Below are positions 44,865 to 56,350 of a stretch of 64,000 bases of DNA, one piece after another (the stretch's first letter is position 1; every line of letters begins with the position of its first letter). Under the pieces are notes generated by a model. The model worked only from the letters and a program-made list of their open reading frames with translations. It made no database searches and was not told the origin of the DNA. Source of the stretch: Symsagittifera roscoffensis (Eukaryota > Xenacoelomorpha > Acoela > Convolutidae). Location: the NCBI RefSeq assembly GCF_963678635.1, contig NC_087063.1:79441617-79505616 (forward strand), given 5' to 3'. The position numbers were made by a program, and so were the translations under genes.

Positions 44865-46879
44865 ACTGCGAATCTGAAAGTTGCAATGAACTGAATAATG
44901 GTCCTATAATCAAAAATGTAACTATCCTAAAATGGTTTGTAACCTAACTAATCAATATCAATCTTACAACCAAGTTTGATAAATTACCGTTGAAAATGAG
45001 TTTTCAAAAAATACTCTCTCAAAAAAAAATTGAATATATAAAATTTCGAATCCAGCGTACAAAAAAAATAAACCAATTATAACTGCAAACTTGTTGATTG
45101 TCATTTTTTTCGAAAGATTAATTTCAAAGAACCATCTCTTACGAAAAAAGCATAACTAATCTGTTATTCTCTGACCAGAAGTTACCACAAAACTTGAAAA
45201 AACGTCACCACAAACATTGAAATTTCACAACTGAAAAAAACTTGCTTACCAAAAAAACTATAGAAAAAAATCAAAAATACTGAAGTTTCGAGAAATTGTA
45301 GAAATTTTTTTAGGGCAGTAAAAAGTAGCCATTTTTTGCTTAATTTAAAATGCTGCAAATGCAACACTGACCACTTCCAAAAATCTTTTTGAAAAAGTGT
45401 TTTTATTTTCATAAATATCTCGAGTGCGGGCTTCTTCGTGGAGTTGTTTTTTTTCTACCTTTCGGCAGAGCCAAAATATTATGTTCAGAACTAGACAGAA
45501 CCTTTGGTAGAATCGTAGTGAATGAAAGGGCCAAAAAACGCGCTAAAAGGCAATCAGTTGTTTCTACTTTTCGTCCGCAGTTCAATTCTGTTAGATGACT
45601 TGAATTGAACATGAACATCCTAAACGGGCTTAAACATGTAAATAAATTTCCTTTTGTTTCAGCAGGGCCCTCTGAAAATTGTCTTAGTGACATTTTCCGA
45701 AGCACGTAATCTCAGATAATTGTTAGATTTCAATACAGGAAGCAGGTAACAAAAATTATGGCTAAACTTCGTGTTTTTCCCCATTCCTCATTATCCTTAC
45801 TGTCCCTGGCCTCCATAAAACAGAAGTTTTCCCCTCAAAATTAGTATATATTGGCGCCAGAGGCGCCTTTAGAAAAATTTTAAGCTTGGTCGGCCAAAAC
45901 TGGATTTCTTAAAAGCACTAAAGGGGGACCCTTTGGGTCGGCAGGGGGTCGAATCTTAATCCGCCCCTGAAGACCCACTAATATCTTTTTAAATAAAAAT
46001 TTCTTAAGCATTGGAATTGGCATTAAGAAACTGTTTCAAGATGGAAGCACTTTTCTTTAAAAATAGCTCTTTAATTCAACCTTCAATAGTAGCAATATAA
46101 TTTTTTTGCTCCTACTACGTGTATTGAAAATTGTTTGTTCAAAGCCTTGTTTTTTTTTATCGTTTCGCTGAAACTGTCAATTTTTGCACACATAACGGGA
46201 CACAGTTAGAAGAAATGTTCAATACATTTCGTTGGCAGAAGATGCAGAAAGAAAAAAGTAACGGAAACCAAACATTTTCAATTTGGACAAACTTCAGGCA
46301 CCTCGTATTTTCAACTTGCTCTCGAAAAAATTAGATGAAAAATATAAATGAAACTTCGGATAAAAATGGAGCAAGAAATAGAAAAGAAATTTTCAAATTT
46401 CTGATTCGTGATGCAATTACAATTTTTCTTCAGTTTAAGCAAAAACTTGATTTATCTGCCTTCAAAAAATGAAATAAGAAACATCCTTGCAGATTTTTTA
46501 TATGTGTTGCTTACAATAATAAGCAGCAAAGGAATGAAAAATGACACGGAAATTAATAACCGCCAAAAAACTGATTTGAACCAGCAAAGATTGTTCAAAT
46601 GTTTGATTAAACATACGGTGGATTTTTCTCTTTTATTTGTAAAGTAATTTAATATCGAATTATCTAAAATTTTAAAACAGTTTGTAAAGTTGATCCACAT
46701 TAAGAAGCAGCAGTTGAGGGAGCCTCGTGACTCTGGTTTAGACAGAATGATACAGGATCGGGGTTATATATTGACTTAGGCAAGATTTTTTTTCTTTGAT
46801 AAAGTATGTTCAACTTTATTGTCTTGGTATACACAGTGGAGCAGGTATAAGCTTTTCCCACCTCCCTCTAATTTAAAGT
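44865..46879. other. Gene-poor; GC-rich repeat fragment inside
   Basis: Downstream of the receptor exon. Open frames at 45389-45598 (+) and 45409-45705 (-) overlap each other and carry no motif. A GC-rich block at 45851-45970 is listed separately. No supported gene. Confidence 0.35.
45851..45970. repeat. GC-rich repeat fragment
   Basis: A short block of very different composition. It starts with two GGCGCC hexamers 3 bases apart (45853-45858, 45862-45867) and ends with AGGGGGACCCTTTGGGTCGG and GGGGGTCGAATCTTAATCCGCCCC. A related GGGGGGTCGAATCC word is found inverted at 60441-60456, so this is likely a dispersed repeat. Confidence 0.5.
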
Positions 46880-48870
46880 CATATGATTGGTTGAATCAAA
46901 GTGAAAAAAATCTCAGCTACGTCAAGCTGAGTTGGTCAGCTATTGAAAAATTTTTGGCTACTTTGAAGACGAAGACATCGTTTGTCGGAAACCACTTGAT
47001 TCCTAATGCTTTGACGGAGTAGTCTTTTGCTGAGAACTCGTGTTCGTTTTCGCGCAGTTCACTGCGCGAAGATTCCATGACTTCTGCTGAGCTGCTTAAA
47101 AATTTTCGCAGAGGAAACTGTCTCGTTGCTAGTAGTCATCTCACGTCATTGATCAACTTCTTTGCAGAGGGTATGTAATCTGCGCCAGTCAACCAGTCAT
47201 CGACGTAGGAGTCTTGACTGATTGTTTCTTCGACACAAGAATGCTTGCCTGCTTCTGTGGGTGAGTGCACAGATTGATAGCAACTGCTAGTGATCCCATG
47301 TGTCACTCGGGTCATCCTGTAGGTTTCAATTGGTTGGTCGGGCACATCTCTCCAGAGAATTTGGTGGTAATCCTTATCCTCCTTTTTAAGAGCCACTTTA
47401 CGGTGATTTCAATGGGGTGGCACCGGAACTTTAGCAGATGATCAAACAATTCGTTTTGAAGTTTGGGGCAAACCATCAGTGCAGCGGAATTTGGGTACTA
47501 GTTACCCAACTAGCATCAAAGACAACTCGTAGCTTTGTAGTTGTACTATCGTTTAGAATGCAGTGGTGGGGTAGATAGTAGCTTCTTTTCTCTGACATTG
47601 CAAGCTCATCTGGTGGTACTAATTCAAGGTGTCCCATAACTTGGAACTCTCTGATGAAGTCTCGATACTGATTGTACAAAGCCACATCCTGTTTAAGTTT
47701 GCGTTCCAGAGTAAACAATTGTTTCAGTGCATTGGCTTTGCACTCGCTGAGGGTTCCAACGTTTGTCTTGAAAGGCAAACTAACAGAGAAGCGACCATCT
47801 GGCTGAGTTGAGGTTGATTTGTCGAAGTGATCCTCGACAAATTCTTCTTACTTCGATCAAGGAATTCGGTTCACATGCAAGTCGTCAACTGTCCAAAACC
47901 GACTAATATCCAGATCAAAACCCTGACAGACAAAGTTTTTTTGCAAAACTCTATTGGTATTGTGCTTGCTTAGCAACTGTAATGATCTACTCACAATCCG
48001 GCCAAAAAATGATTCATCCAAGATGACAGATACTTCTCGTATCCGTTTACCAGTGGTGAGGTCGCTTGCCAGCTCAACACCACAAAGAAGATCAATCCTT
48101 CCTTTTCTGTCGAAAACTGGATCGGCCAGTGCATATCGAGATGGAAGGTATTGTTCGCGTACATCCACATCGTCTCCTGGTAGATCTCATGGGACTTGGG
48201 ACATGATGAAGAGGTCTACTCGTAATGTCTCTTCGCCAGGCAGTGCCAAAGTTATTGGAGCTAGACCTCTGGTCTCCAATGGGGGTGGGGGGGGCAGTTC
48301 CAACTGTTTTCACTGTTTGGTTGACCGATTTACGAGGCAACCCAATACGTCGTGCAAAAATTTCACTGACGAAGTTCAACTGTGATCCATTGTCGATCAA
48401 GGCACGGCAAATGATTTCCGGTCGGTGATGGTTGAACAGCGGTATCCTGCAAGTTTCTAGTAGGGCCGTTTTGTTAGGATCGGTAGCACTGATTACAGTA
48501 CACAGTATGTTTTCACTCGTCGGAAAATTGCTTACAGTCTTCCTCTCAATTGTGTTTGGTTGTTCCATGCGCTGATTGTCGACGTGAAGACGGGAATGGG
48601 GTCGTTTTGCACACTTCTTACACTTGTGCCGTGCTTGGGCAATTCGTTGCCATATGCCCTGGGCGCAAACAATTAATTCACAGTCGTTTGGAAGTCACTT
48701 CGTCTTTCCGTGTATGTACTTTTAACTTCTTGATCTCGTAATATGCAGTTATAGTGTGAAGTGCACCACAAACACAATGGTGGTGTACAGCTGTTGCTCC
48801 ATACGATTGCCTTCGATCGATTTCGTTTTGGATATCAGCATGTGCTTTCATTTATTGTGCTTTTTATTGG
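46880..48870 (-). pseudogene. BEL/Pao retrotransposon pol fragment, copy 1
   Basis: Reading on the minus strand from 48870, after a short basic gag tail, ALIDNGSQLNFVSE marks the aspartic protease (about 48350-48400). The ITPREEQ-like linker region follows, with DVREQYLPSRYALADPVFD (48112-48168) and ILDESFFGRIVS. YYLPHHCILNDSTTTKLRVV (47520-47580) opens the reverse transcriptase. The RT active-site box YVDDWLTGAD lies at 47177-47210, and KALGIKWFPTNDVFVFK follows near 46960-47010. Frameshifts separate the blocks, including one caused by an expanded G run at 48282-48295, and an in-frame TGA lies just after SQVP in the equivalent reading. Gag is mostly missing and no RNase H or integrase was recognised beyond 46880. 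The element is defective. Confidence 0.75.
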
Positions 48871-49213
48871 TACTGCAATATGTATGAAGGAAGAAACTTA
48901 TTTTTTGCAACGGCTTTGAAGGCGTCTCTTTTTCCTCAGTTTTTCCCAAGTGGCTCTCTTATCTGGTTGAACACAGTCGATGAATTTTTCTACAGCAGGG
49001 GCTAAATAAAGCGAGTCTGTATCCATCTCCAACTCTTCGAACTTATTTAGATCACAGGAGTTGTCAAAGAAGTTATAGTAGGTCTTAGCTTTGGATACTG
49101 CAGCATGAAGTATCCAACATTTATGTGTTCTCGGTGGTCCTTAGTTGATTGTAACTAATCCATCTCGACCTACTTTTTCTCAACTGTATTCATTTTTGAA
49201 AAAGAGTTCAAAG
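47367..49213 (-). repeat. Tandem duplication unit 1 (BEL/Pao-PolB junction)
   Basis: First of two direct, adjacent copies of a segment of about 1.85 kb. Each contains part of the BEL/Pao pol region and the abutting PolB fragment. Identity with 49214-51055 is high, about 95 percent by eye, far higher than among the other repeats in the window, so the duplication is recent. Confidence 0.85.
48895..49165 (-). pseudogene. PolB fragment abutting BEL/Pao copy 1
   Basis: Minus-strand code around the PolB catalytic motif C: ELEMDTDSLYLAPAVEKF-like sequence with the DTDS box at 49012-49023, preceded by the YYNFFDNSCDLN-like helix. The fragment is cut at its 3' side by the BEL/Pao sequence and at its 5' side by the tandem-duplication junction. 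Here the DTDS box itself is preserved although the gene is truncated. Confidence 0.65.
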
Positions 49214-50700
49214 AGTTCTTATCCTCCCTTTTAAGAGCCGCTTGACGGTGATTTCAATGGGGTAGCATCGGAACTTTAGCAGATGATCAAACACTTCGTT
49301 TTGAAGTTTGGGGCAAACCATCAATGCAGCGGATTTTGGATACTAGTTACACAACTAGCGTCAGAGGCAACTCGTAGCTTTGTAGTTGTACTATCGTTTA
49401 GAACGCAGTTATGGGGTAGATAGTAGCTTCTTTTCTCTGACATTGCAAGCTCATCTGGAGGTACTAATTCAAGGTGACCCATAACTTGGAACTCTCTGAT
49501 GAAGTTTCGATACCGATTGTATAAAGCCACATCCTGCTTAAGTTTGCGTTCCAGAGTAAACAATTGTTTGATTGCATTGGCTTTGCACTTGCCGAGGGCT
49601 CCAATGTTTGTCTTGAAAGTCAAACTAACAGAGTAGCGACCATCTGGCTGAGTTGAGGTTGATTTGTCGAAGTGATTCTCGACAAACTCTTCTTCCTTCG
49701 ATCGAGGAGTTCGGTTCACATGCATATCGTCAACTGTCCAAAAACGACTAATGTCCAGATCAGAACCTTGACTGACAAAGTTTTTTTGCAAAACTCTATT
49801 GGTATTGTGCTTGCTTAGCAACTGTAATGATCTACTCACAATCCGGCCAAAAAATGATTCATCCAAGATGACAGATACTTCTCGTATCCGTTTACCAGTG
49901 GTGAGGTCGCTTGCCAGCTCAACACAACAAAGAAGATCAAGCCTTCCTCTTCTGTCGAAAACTGGATCCGCCAGTGCATATCGAGATGGAAGGTATTGTT
50001 CGCGTACATCCACATCGTCTCCTCGTAAATCTCATGGGACTTGGGATATGATGAAGAGGTCTACTCGTAATGTCTCTTCTCCAGGCAATGCCAAAGTTAT
50101 TGGAGCTAGACCTCTCGTCTTGAATGGGGGGGCAGTTCCAACTGGTTTCACTGTTTGGTTGACCGATTTACAAGGCAACTCGTGACGTCGTGCGAAACTT
50201 TCACTGACGAAATTCAATTGTGATCTATTGTCTATCAAGGCACGGCAAATGATTTCCGGTCGGTGATGGTTGAACAGCGGTATCCTGCATTTTTCTAGTA
50301 GGGCCGTTCTGTTAGGATCGGTAGCACTGATTACAGTACACAGTATGTTTTCACTCGTCGGAAAATCGCTTACAGTCTTCCTCTCAATTGTGTGTGGTTG
50401 TTCCATGCGCTGATTGTCCACGTGAAGACGGGAATGGCGTCGTTTTGCACACTGCTTACACTTGTGCCGTGCTTTAGCAATTCGTTACTATATGCGCTGG
50501 GCCCAAACAATTAATTCACAGTCGTTTGGAAGTCACTTCGACTTTCCGTGTATGTACTTCCAGCTTCTTGATCTCGTTACATGCAGTTATAGTGTGAAGT
50601 GCACCACAAACACAATAGTGGTCTACAGCTGTTGCTCCATACGATTGCCTTCGATCGATTTTGTTTTGGATATCAGCATGTGCTTCCATTTATTGTGCTT
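49214..50700 (-). pseudogene. BEL/Pao retrotransposon pol fragment, copy 2
   Basis: Second copy of the BEL/Pao fragment, with longer uninterrupted frames than copy 1. One frame (50032-50421) covers the gag tail and protease (ALIDNRSQLNFVSE, where the usual Gly is Arg). After an in-frame TGA the same frame resumes at 50013 with VREQYLPSRYALADP and runs 230 codons to the start of the reverse transcriptase (YYLPHNCVLNDSTTTKLRV). A CKQCAKRRH remnant of the gag zinc knuckle precedes it (about 50435-50465). The copy ends at the duplication junction, so it lacks the YVDD box that copy 1 keeps. Confidence 0.75.
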
Positions 50701-51055
50701 TTTATTGGTACTGCAATATGTATGAAGAAAGAAACTTGTTTTTTTTTGCAACGGCTTTGAAAGCGTCTCTTTTTCCTCAGTTTTTCCCAAGCGGCTCTCT
50801 TATCTGGTTGAACACAGTCGGTTAATTTTTCTACAGCAAGGGCTAAATAAGGCGAGTCTGTATCCATCTCCAACTCTTCAAAATTATTTAGATCACAGGA
50901 GTTATGAAAGAAATTATAGTAGGTCCTAGCTTTGGATACTGCAGCATGAAGTATCCAACAATTATGTGTTCTCGGTGATCCTTAGTTGATTCTAACTAAT
51001 CCATCTCGAACTACTTTTTCTCAACCGTATTCTTTTTTTGAAAAAGAGTTCAAAG
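49214..51055 (-). repeat. Tandem duplication unit 2 (BEL/Pao-PolB junction)
   Basis: Second direct copy of the 47367-49213 unit. The left junction reads TTCAAAGAG/TTCTTATCC, while the single-copy PolB continues at its right end past 51055. The order of events is therefore: BEL/Pao joined PolB, then the junction region was duplicated in tandem. Confidence 0.85.
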
Positions 51056-51230
51056 ATCGCTTTGTGATGTTTTTCATCAATCAGATGTTTCGTGACACTA
51101 TGCCTGGACCTATCCAAGAACTGATAAACCTCGGAGAAACTGCCTAAAAGTTTCTGTTACAGAATGACAGAAGGTTTTCATCTCCTTCTCTTCTAGCACC
51201 TACAACTTAATTGACAATTTTTTTCAACTT
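50670..51230 (-). pseudogene. PolB fragment abutting BEL/Pao copy 2
   Basis: On the minus strand from about 51225: GARREGDENL, then YQFLDRSRHSVTKHLIDEKH (51060-51120) after the motif B position, then HIIVGYFMLQYPKL. NNFEELEMDTDSPYLALAVE follows, with the motif C DTDS box at 50853-50864, and QPDKRAAWEKLRKK. The SPY in place of the usual SLY is minor. The code stops being PolB near 50740 where BEL/Pao-associated sequence starts, which suggests the retroelement inserted into the 3' part of a PolB gene. At least one frameshift and one stop are present. Confidence 0.7.
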
Positions 51231-51692
51231 TTTTTGAGGAAAATACTGTACAAAGTCTTACTTTTTTTGCATACTTCAAGGCAATTCTCATATAAAAATT
51301 GAGGAATAAATGTTATAAATGTTCCGTTTTTCAGTTTGAAGTTGGATATTAGCATTCTTTGAAGATGTTTCAAATTTTCGTTCTCAATTGAAAATTTCTG
51401 TATGTAATCTCCAACGTTAATTCTTTCATCTTTTGAAAATTAGAGTAAAATTTGTGAATTTCGATTTCAGTTTATCTGGAACAAACAAATAGTTCTGTAG
51501 AATGCCAAAAAAAATCCAATTTCAATTTCACTTAAAAAAAGTCTGTAGAATGATTACTTTTTCACAGAAAATGGTTTCTGAAATAAGTTTTGATCTTGTC
51601 ATTGGTTTTGAAAAGATTCCCACGACTCACACTCCCACATTTTTCAATGTTTTATTCTTTCTCTTTGTCGTACTTCCGTTTCATATCATTCG

Positions 51693-51723
<31 letters not shown>

Positions 51724-52825
51724 ATTCTCACTCTCAATATCCTGGTCTGTTAAGAAGGGAAATGCTTCTTGACAAGAGCAGATTTGATATTAACTTTCCA
51801 TTGCTTCGAATACTGTTTTACAGTGATCACAGTAACCATCTAAATTAAAAGAGTCGGTTTTCCTTGATTTTTTCTAGGTAAAAAACTTATTTTTGTATTC
51901 TGGTCTTGTTTCCTGGTAAAAAGACAATACTACATTCTTAAAATTGCGAGTTCGGTTATGTCTAGTCTTGAATTTCTGCTTAACGGTCTCCAACTCTCCT
52001 CTTGTGTACAGTCCTCTTACTACGGTCCTGTTAGCATGTCTGAAAAAAAATTTTATGAGATCCTAAGGTTGAATTTCTAAGAAAAACACAAGAATGGTGG
52101 AGTGATAACGTTTTTGGAGATCTTACTAGTTTTTTTTATTGTACAAGAACACCAGTAAACCAATATTTTTGTAAGAGTTGGAGAGAAAACTTGAAAAAAC
52201 AAATTTGTCAGCATTATGAGAAATAATTTAACATACAAGAGTGGACTCCGATTCATTGATCATTAATAAATAACAAAGAAAACTCCTGTAAATAAAGAAA
52301 GAAAGACAAAGAAAGTCAAAAAATTTTAAGTGAATCATTTGGACGGAAAAGTTTGTAAGGTTTTTGTTACTTCGTTTCGATTGGTTGATATCAAAACTGT
52401 TAAACGGTGCACGATACGTAAACTAGATTTTGGTTGGTTGGTATCAAAACTGTTAAAAATTTCATGATAACTAGTGCTCATTTTTGATTGGACGATTTTT
52501 ATATCAGCTACTGCAATTAGTCTGAAAACCATTCTGATTTTCTTCACATTAAAAACAATTGCACAACTTTTTTTATTACTTCAGTTCAATTTTTGCGTCA
52601 TTTAAAAATTAGGGTCAATCTCTTACTAAAAACTTTTGGACTTTTTAAATCTCCCATTTTTGGTTTTGTCAGCCATTTATGACTTTTTAAAACCAACTAT
52701 CAAAAAAATTAAAGAAAAATGAGCGAGTTAGAAAATGGGTGCTGTAGGTGTTGATTTGGTTAAAGTTAAGCTCGATCAAAATTCGTTGCTGTTTTTTAAC
52801 AAATTGTTTTTTTCCGCGCATGTCT
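51231..52825. other. No supported gene; microsatellite at 51.7 kb
   Basis: AT-rich, with only short frames. The stretch lies between two PolB fragments on the same strand and may be the remains of the element's other genes. A direct repeat of TTTGATTGG / TTGGTTGGTATCAAAACTGT type occurs at 52380-52450. Confidence 0.35.
51692..51722. repeat. (TC)n microsatellite
   Basis: About 15 consecutive TC dinucleotides. Serine-leucine repeats in overlapping frames are artefacts. Confidence 0.97.
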
Positions 52826-53560
52826 TTACATTTCCTTCAAAACCGTTTTTGATAACATCAATTTAAAAAAAAAAGGTAGGCAATTGGAAATTTTTGCTTT
52901 TAGTTCATTTGGAACACTCAGCTTGCATTGAATGTAGCCAAACATTGTTTCGTTTCTAATCTTTTGCAGTAGCGAATGGGAAGAAAGAGTTCTTTGGAAG
53001 GCAAATTGAAGCTCTTCCATTTCTTTTTTTTTGGTTCCTCGTTTGATAGCAGCATCATGAGTAAGCTAGATCTAGTTTCATGACAAGGACAAAAAAGGAA
53101 GTTACAACCCATTGTTTTACAAACCGTCTCACAATGATTGCAATATTCATCAACCGTAAAGCAATGAATTTTCTTCTGTATTCCTGTAGTGAGGTAGCTC
53201 TCAGTTTTACATTCTGGTCTAGTTGCTTGAAAATATGACTTGATCATATTTTCAAACATAAAAACTCTATTTTGCCTTGCCTTAAAGTTTTTGTTTCTAC
53301 ATTGTAGTCCGATCTCTTATAGAAGTCTGTGGGCGTATCCTGACATATGGAATAAGGATATAACTGAATGGCATCAATCCCAATGATTGATTTACACAAG
53401 TATTTTGATTTTCGAATAAACGCCTTGTTTGCTACTGCTTTGCTTGTGTAAACGTTTAAGGGATCATTGGTCATTATAGTGACTTGCTTGAAAAATATGA
53501 GAAGATATGACCAATGGTCCTTTAATTGCTTACACAAGGAAAGCAGTAGCACTCACGTAG
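52826..53560 (-). pseudogene. PolB pseudogene, 5' half (inverted)
   Basis: Minus-strand code reading from 53560 down. VYTSKAVANKAFIRKSKYL comes first, then motif A as GIDAIQLYPYS (53345-53380, metal-binding Asp present), then PTDFYKRSDYNVET. After a frame change come SYFQATRPECKTESYLTTG, the Cys-cluster insert CNHCETVCKTMGC plus FCPCHE (53085-53150), and, after another frame change, MFGYIQCKLSVPNELK (52880-52945). It ends where the thumb-proximal region would begin, and that missing continuation is found on the opposite strand at 53730-54770. Confidence 0.7.
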
Positions 53561-53729
53561 AACTCATTTTTTTCAAAATTCTTCTTTTTTCAAATTCAAT
53601 ACTGCCAAACTTTAGACATTAAGCAATATTCCACTACGTGCAAGGCAATCAGAATTTTTCAGATGAATTAGAAGCGAAACTCTCCGACTACTTTCGTAAA
53701 TGGTGATGTTATCAAAAACAATATTGGGT

Positions 53730-54770
53730 AATATATGAAGACACATGCTGAAGAAAACGATTTGCAAATGATGATATCGAGCTTCAATTTAACCAACGGA
53801 ACAGTTATAACACAATTCATTTTAATTGGATCTTTGACTACAGAGTACAATATTTCATCGATTTGTACAATACACAATAAAAATTCAATCGTTTCATTCA
53901 ACCTGTTTTTGATGCTAGGCGAGCTGATGATGAGAATCCCTTATATGGTATGGTAAACGAAATAAAGAAACTACTTGCAAATACTTCTTACGGCTATCAA
54001 ATGATGAAAAGATCAAAAGTTACAATGATAAAATATCTTGGTGACAAAAAACCTTAAAGCTATCAATAACCAGTTCCCTAAGAAACCAAGTTTTGTAGTT
54101 AAAGATTTGCATGAATTGGAGCTTGTTGTATCTACTATAGAACATTGTGAATCAATCATAGTAGAATTTTTATACAACATTATGCCAAGTTGAGAATGGT
54201 GTAGCTGTATTATAAGTTTGTTGATAAATTTTGCGACATCAACAAATTTGAAGAGCTTGAAATGAATACTGATTCTCTCTATTTGGCTTGAGCAGATGAA
54301 AATCTAGATGAACGTAAAGTTCCCAACAAGCGAGGAAAATGGACTGAAAAGTGGAGCAAGGACTGTCGACATTATTTCAGAGCAGAAGCGAAAAACAAAC
54401 TTTTCCCCCGTTTTGTCAAGAAGCTTGACAAGAGAGAACCAAAACCATTCAAAGAGGGGTTCAGATGCACAGAATTCTTGTGCGTTTGTAGTGAAACTTA
54501 TTGTTGTTACAATAGTGAAAGTCAAACTTATACGTTAACAGTAAAGGACTGAACAAACGCTCATTAGAAGACTCTGGAGATGGCCCAGTGGCAAATTATC
54601 GACAAGTAATGGATGAGACAGAGAATTTGAAAACAACTAATAGAGGGTTCAAAACGAAATACTATGCAGTTGCCATTATGAACAAACTAAAAGAGACTGA
54701 GCTTTTCTTACCCTAAACAGGAAGTTTACTGTGATGGAATACATAATAAACGTCTAAAGACGTCAGAAAA
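53730..54770 (+). pseudogene. PolB pseudogene, 3' half
   Basis: Plus-strand code: HAEENDLQMMISSFNLTNG (about 53740-53796), DARRADDENPLYGMV (53910-53955), and motif B KKLLANTSYGYQM (about 53965-54005). After frame changes come QHYAKLRM (54175-54200) and FEELEMNTDSLYLA (54250-54288). The motif C box is NTDS, so the first catalytic Asp is lost, and a TGA follows immediately. The C-terminal domain then continues with PNKRGKWTEKWSKDCR, KKLDKREPKPFKEGFRCTEF, SETYCCYN and SYPKQEVY (to about 54735). It completes the gene begun by the inverted fragment at 52826-53560. Confidence 0.7.
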
Positions 54771-56150
54771 TATGTAGTAAAACTATATACAATGCTGGAA
54801 GAAGTCGTTTAGATTTTTAAACATTATATCGGTGAAATCGGGCGCCAAAACAATTTTGAAAAACAAAACTTTAGCATCTGAAACTCTGAAACTTAAAACT
54901 TATCTGATTACATGGGAAAACTATACCCTATTTTAATACATATGGTGCTGACCGGCTACTCTATAGCCTATCTTATACATGGAGATCGGCGGTCCCTGCG
55001 CAATTTGAACCCAACATATACTACTGAGATGCTAACAAGCTAGACGTCAGCGATTTCTAAAACAACAGAAAAATGCGTTAACGAATATAATAAAGAAAAT
55101 TTTGAAAAAAAAATGGAGTGAAAATTTTCCCACAACCACCATTTTTTAATATGCGGAGAAATAAACTTTCCAAAAACCAATAGGGAGACTCTTTAGAGTA
55201 GCAATGAGTTTGAGGAAAGTATTGTTGACCCATTTGATGAAAAACAACTAAAACAAGTGACAGAGTTTAATATATATTCTAATAACCTGCTCTATGTTGC
55301 GTTCTAACGAAACTGTCGTAATCATGTTGAGAAAAACAAATTATTTCCTAAAGTCTTGATTGCTCAGATCACATACCAATAAGTTTTTGGTGTAATGTCA
55401 CCATAAAATTAGAAAGCCGCTCATAGAGAACTTAAGAACCAGCCCCGCAATGCAGACTCTGAACAACTGAGTAGATTGGTGAAATCTGCATCTTTAGAGC
55501 GCAGCTGTTATACCAATGTAGATGAAATGAAAGAATAGTTGTATAAATTTTGTGATGATCTCACCAGCTCCACAAAGAACGATATAAACAAACTCTTCTT
55601 TCATGGTTTTCTTCAAGCATTTCTGAATTAGCATTTCTAATTTCAAAACAACTATTACTTCTCGTAAAACCCACAAGCTAGAGGAAGCGAGACAGGTTGA
55701 TAATTTAGGAGCAAAAACAACTGAAGCTGCCACAATTGACGGACTTAGATATCAGGAAAACTGTTTGAGACAAATCTCAAAAGCTTAGACCAATATTGTA
55801 ATTTTTCTAGAATAATAATTAAAAATGGAATAAGAAGCAGTAGTCAAAATGAAAAAGTAGACATGTTGGATGTTTTATTTCCTAATAAATTATAATTTCT
55901 TTTCGAAAGTAAACTTAATGTTGAAGACATAACAATAAAAAAACCCAACATTGACGAGTTTCAGCGTCTCGATAGAGACTCTTCACGAAATAATAGCAAC
56001 ACCAGATCCGACAAAATTAGTTGACCGGACGGGCTCTCATCAATCTTTTTTTTTTACAAAACTGACAAGCAAGTGGCAGTCACTATGAACAAAAGTTTTA
56101 AGTATCTCAAGCGCAACAGGAAAATATCAATAAGATAGAAGCTGACACGC
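54771..56150. other. Downstream of PolB; no recognised gene
   Basis: Several stop-interrupted frames have no known motif. The stretch TATCTTATACATGGAGAT to TATATACTACTGAGAT (54970-55030) resembles 35968-36035 after PolB copy I (GCTTATCTTATCCCTGG, TATATACTACTCAGAT), so it is probably flanking sequence of the same element family. Confidence 0.35.
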
Positions 56151-56280
56151 GGGTGTCAGCAGTGTTCAAAAAAAGAAATAGGCGAAATGTAGACAACTAC
56201 CGACCTGTATCACTACTAAACATATTGAATAAATTTTTGAAAAGAGTATTTAGAATATTTTATACAAGCACTTTGCAGAG
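56150..56280 (+). pseudogene. LINE-type reverse transcriptase scrap
   Basis: The translation VSAVFKKRNRRNVDNYRPVS followed by LLNILNKFLKR (56155-56250) matches the conserved region of non-LTR reverse transcriptases in which a basic segment precedes NYRP(I/V)SLL. No longer RT can be followed on either side. It is a short relic of a non-LTR retrotransposon, or possibly of an RT shared with other retroelements. Confidence 0.55.
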
Positions 56281-56350
56281 CACTTGCAAACTACGATGTT
56301 GTCAAGAAACATTCAGTAGTTGAAAGTTGAATTAAAATTCAGAAAACTTT

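Noticed and set aside
47954-50185. Plus-strand frames of 128-143 codons over the BEL/Pao copies
   Set aside because: Antisense shadows that recur in both duplicated copies; the minus strand carries the protease and RT motifs.
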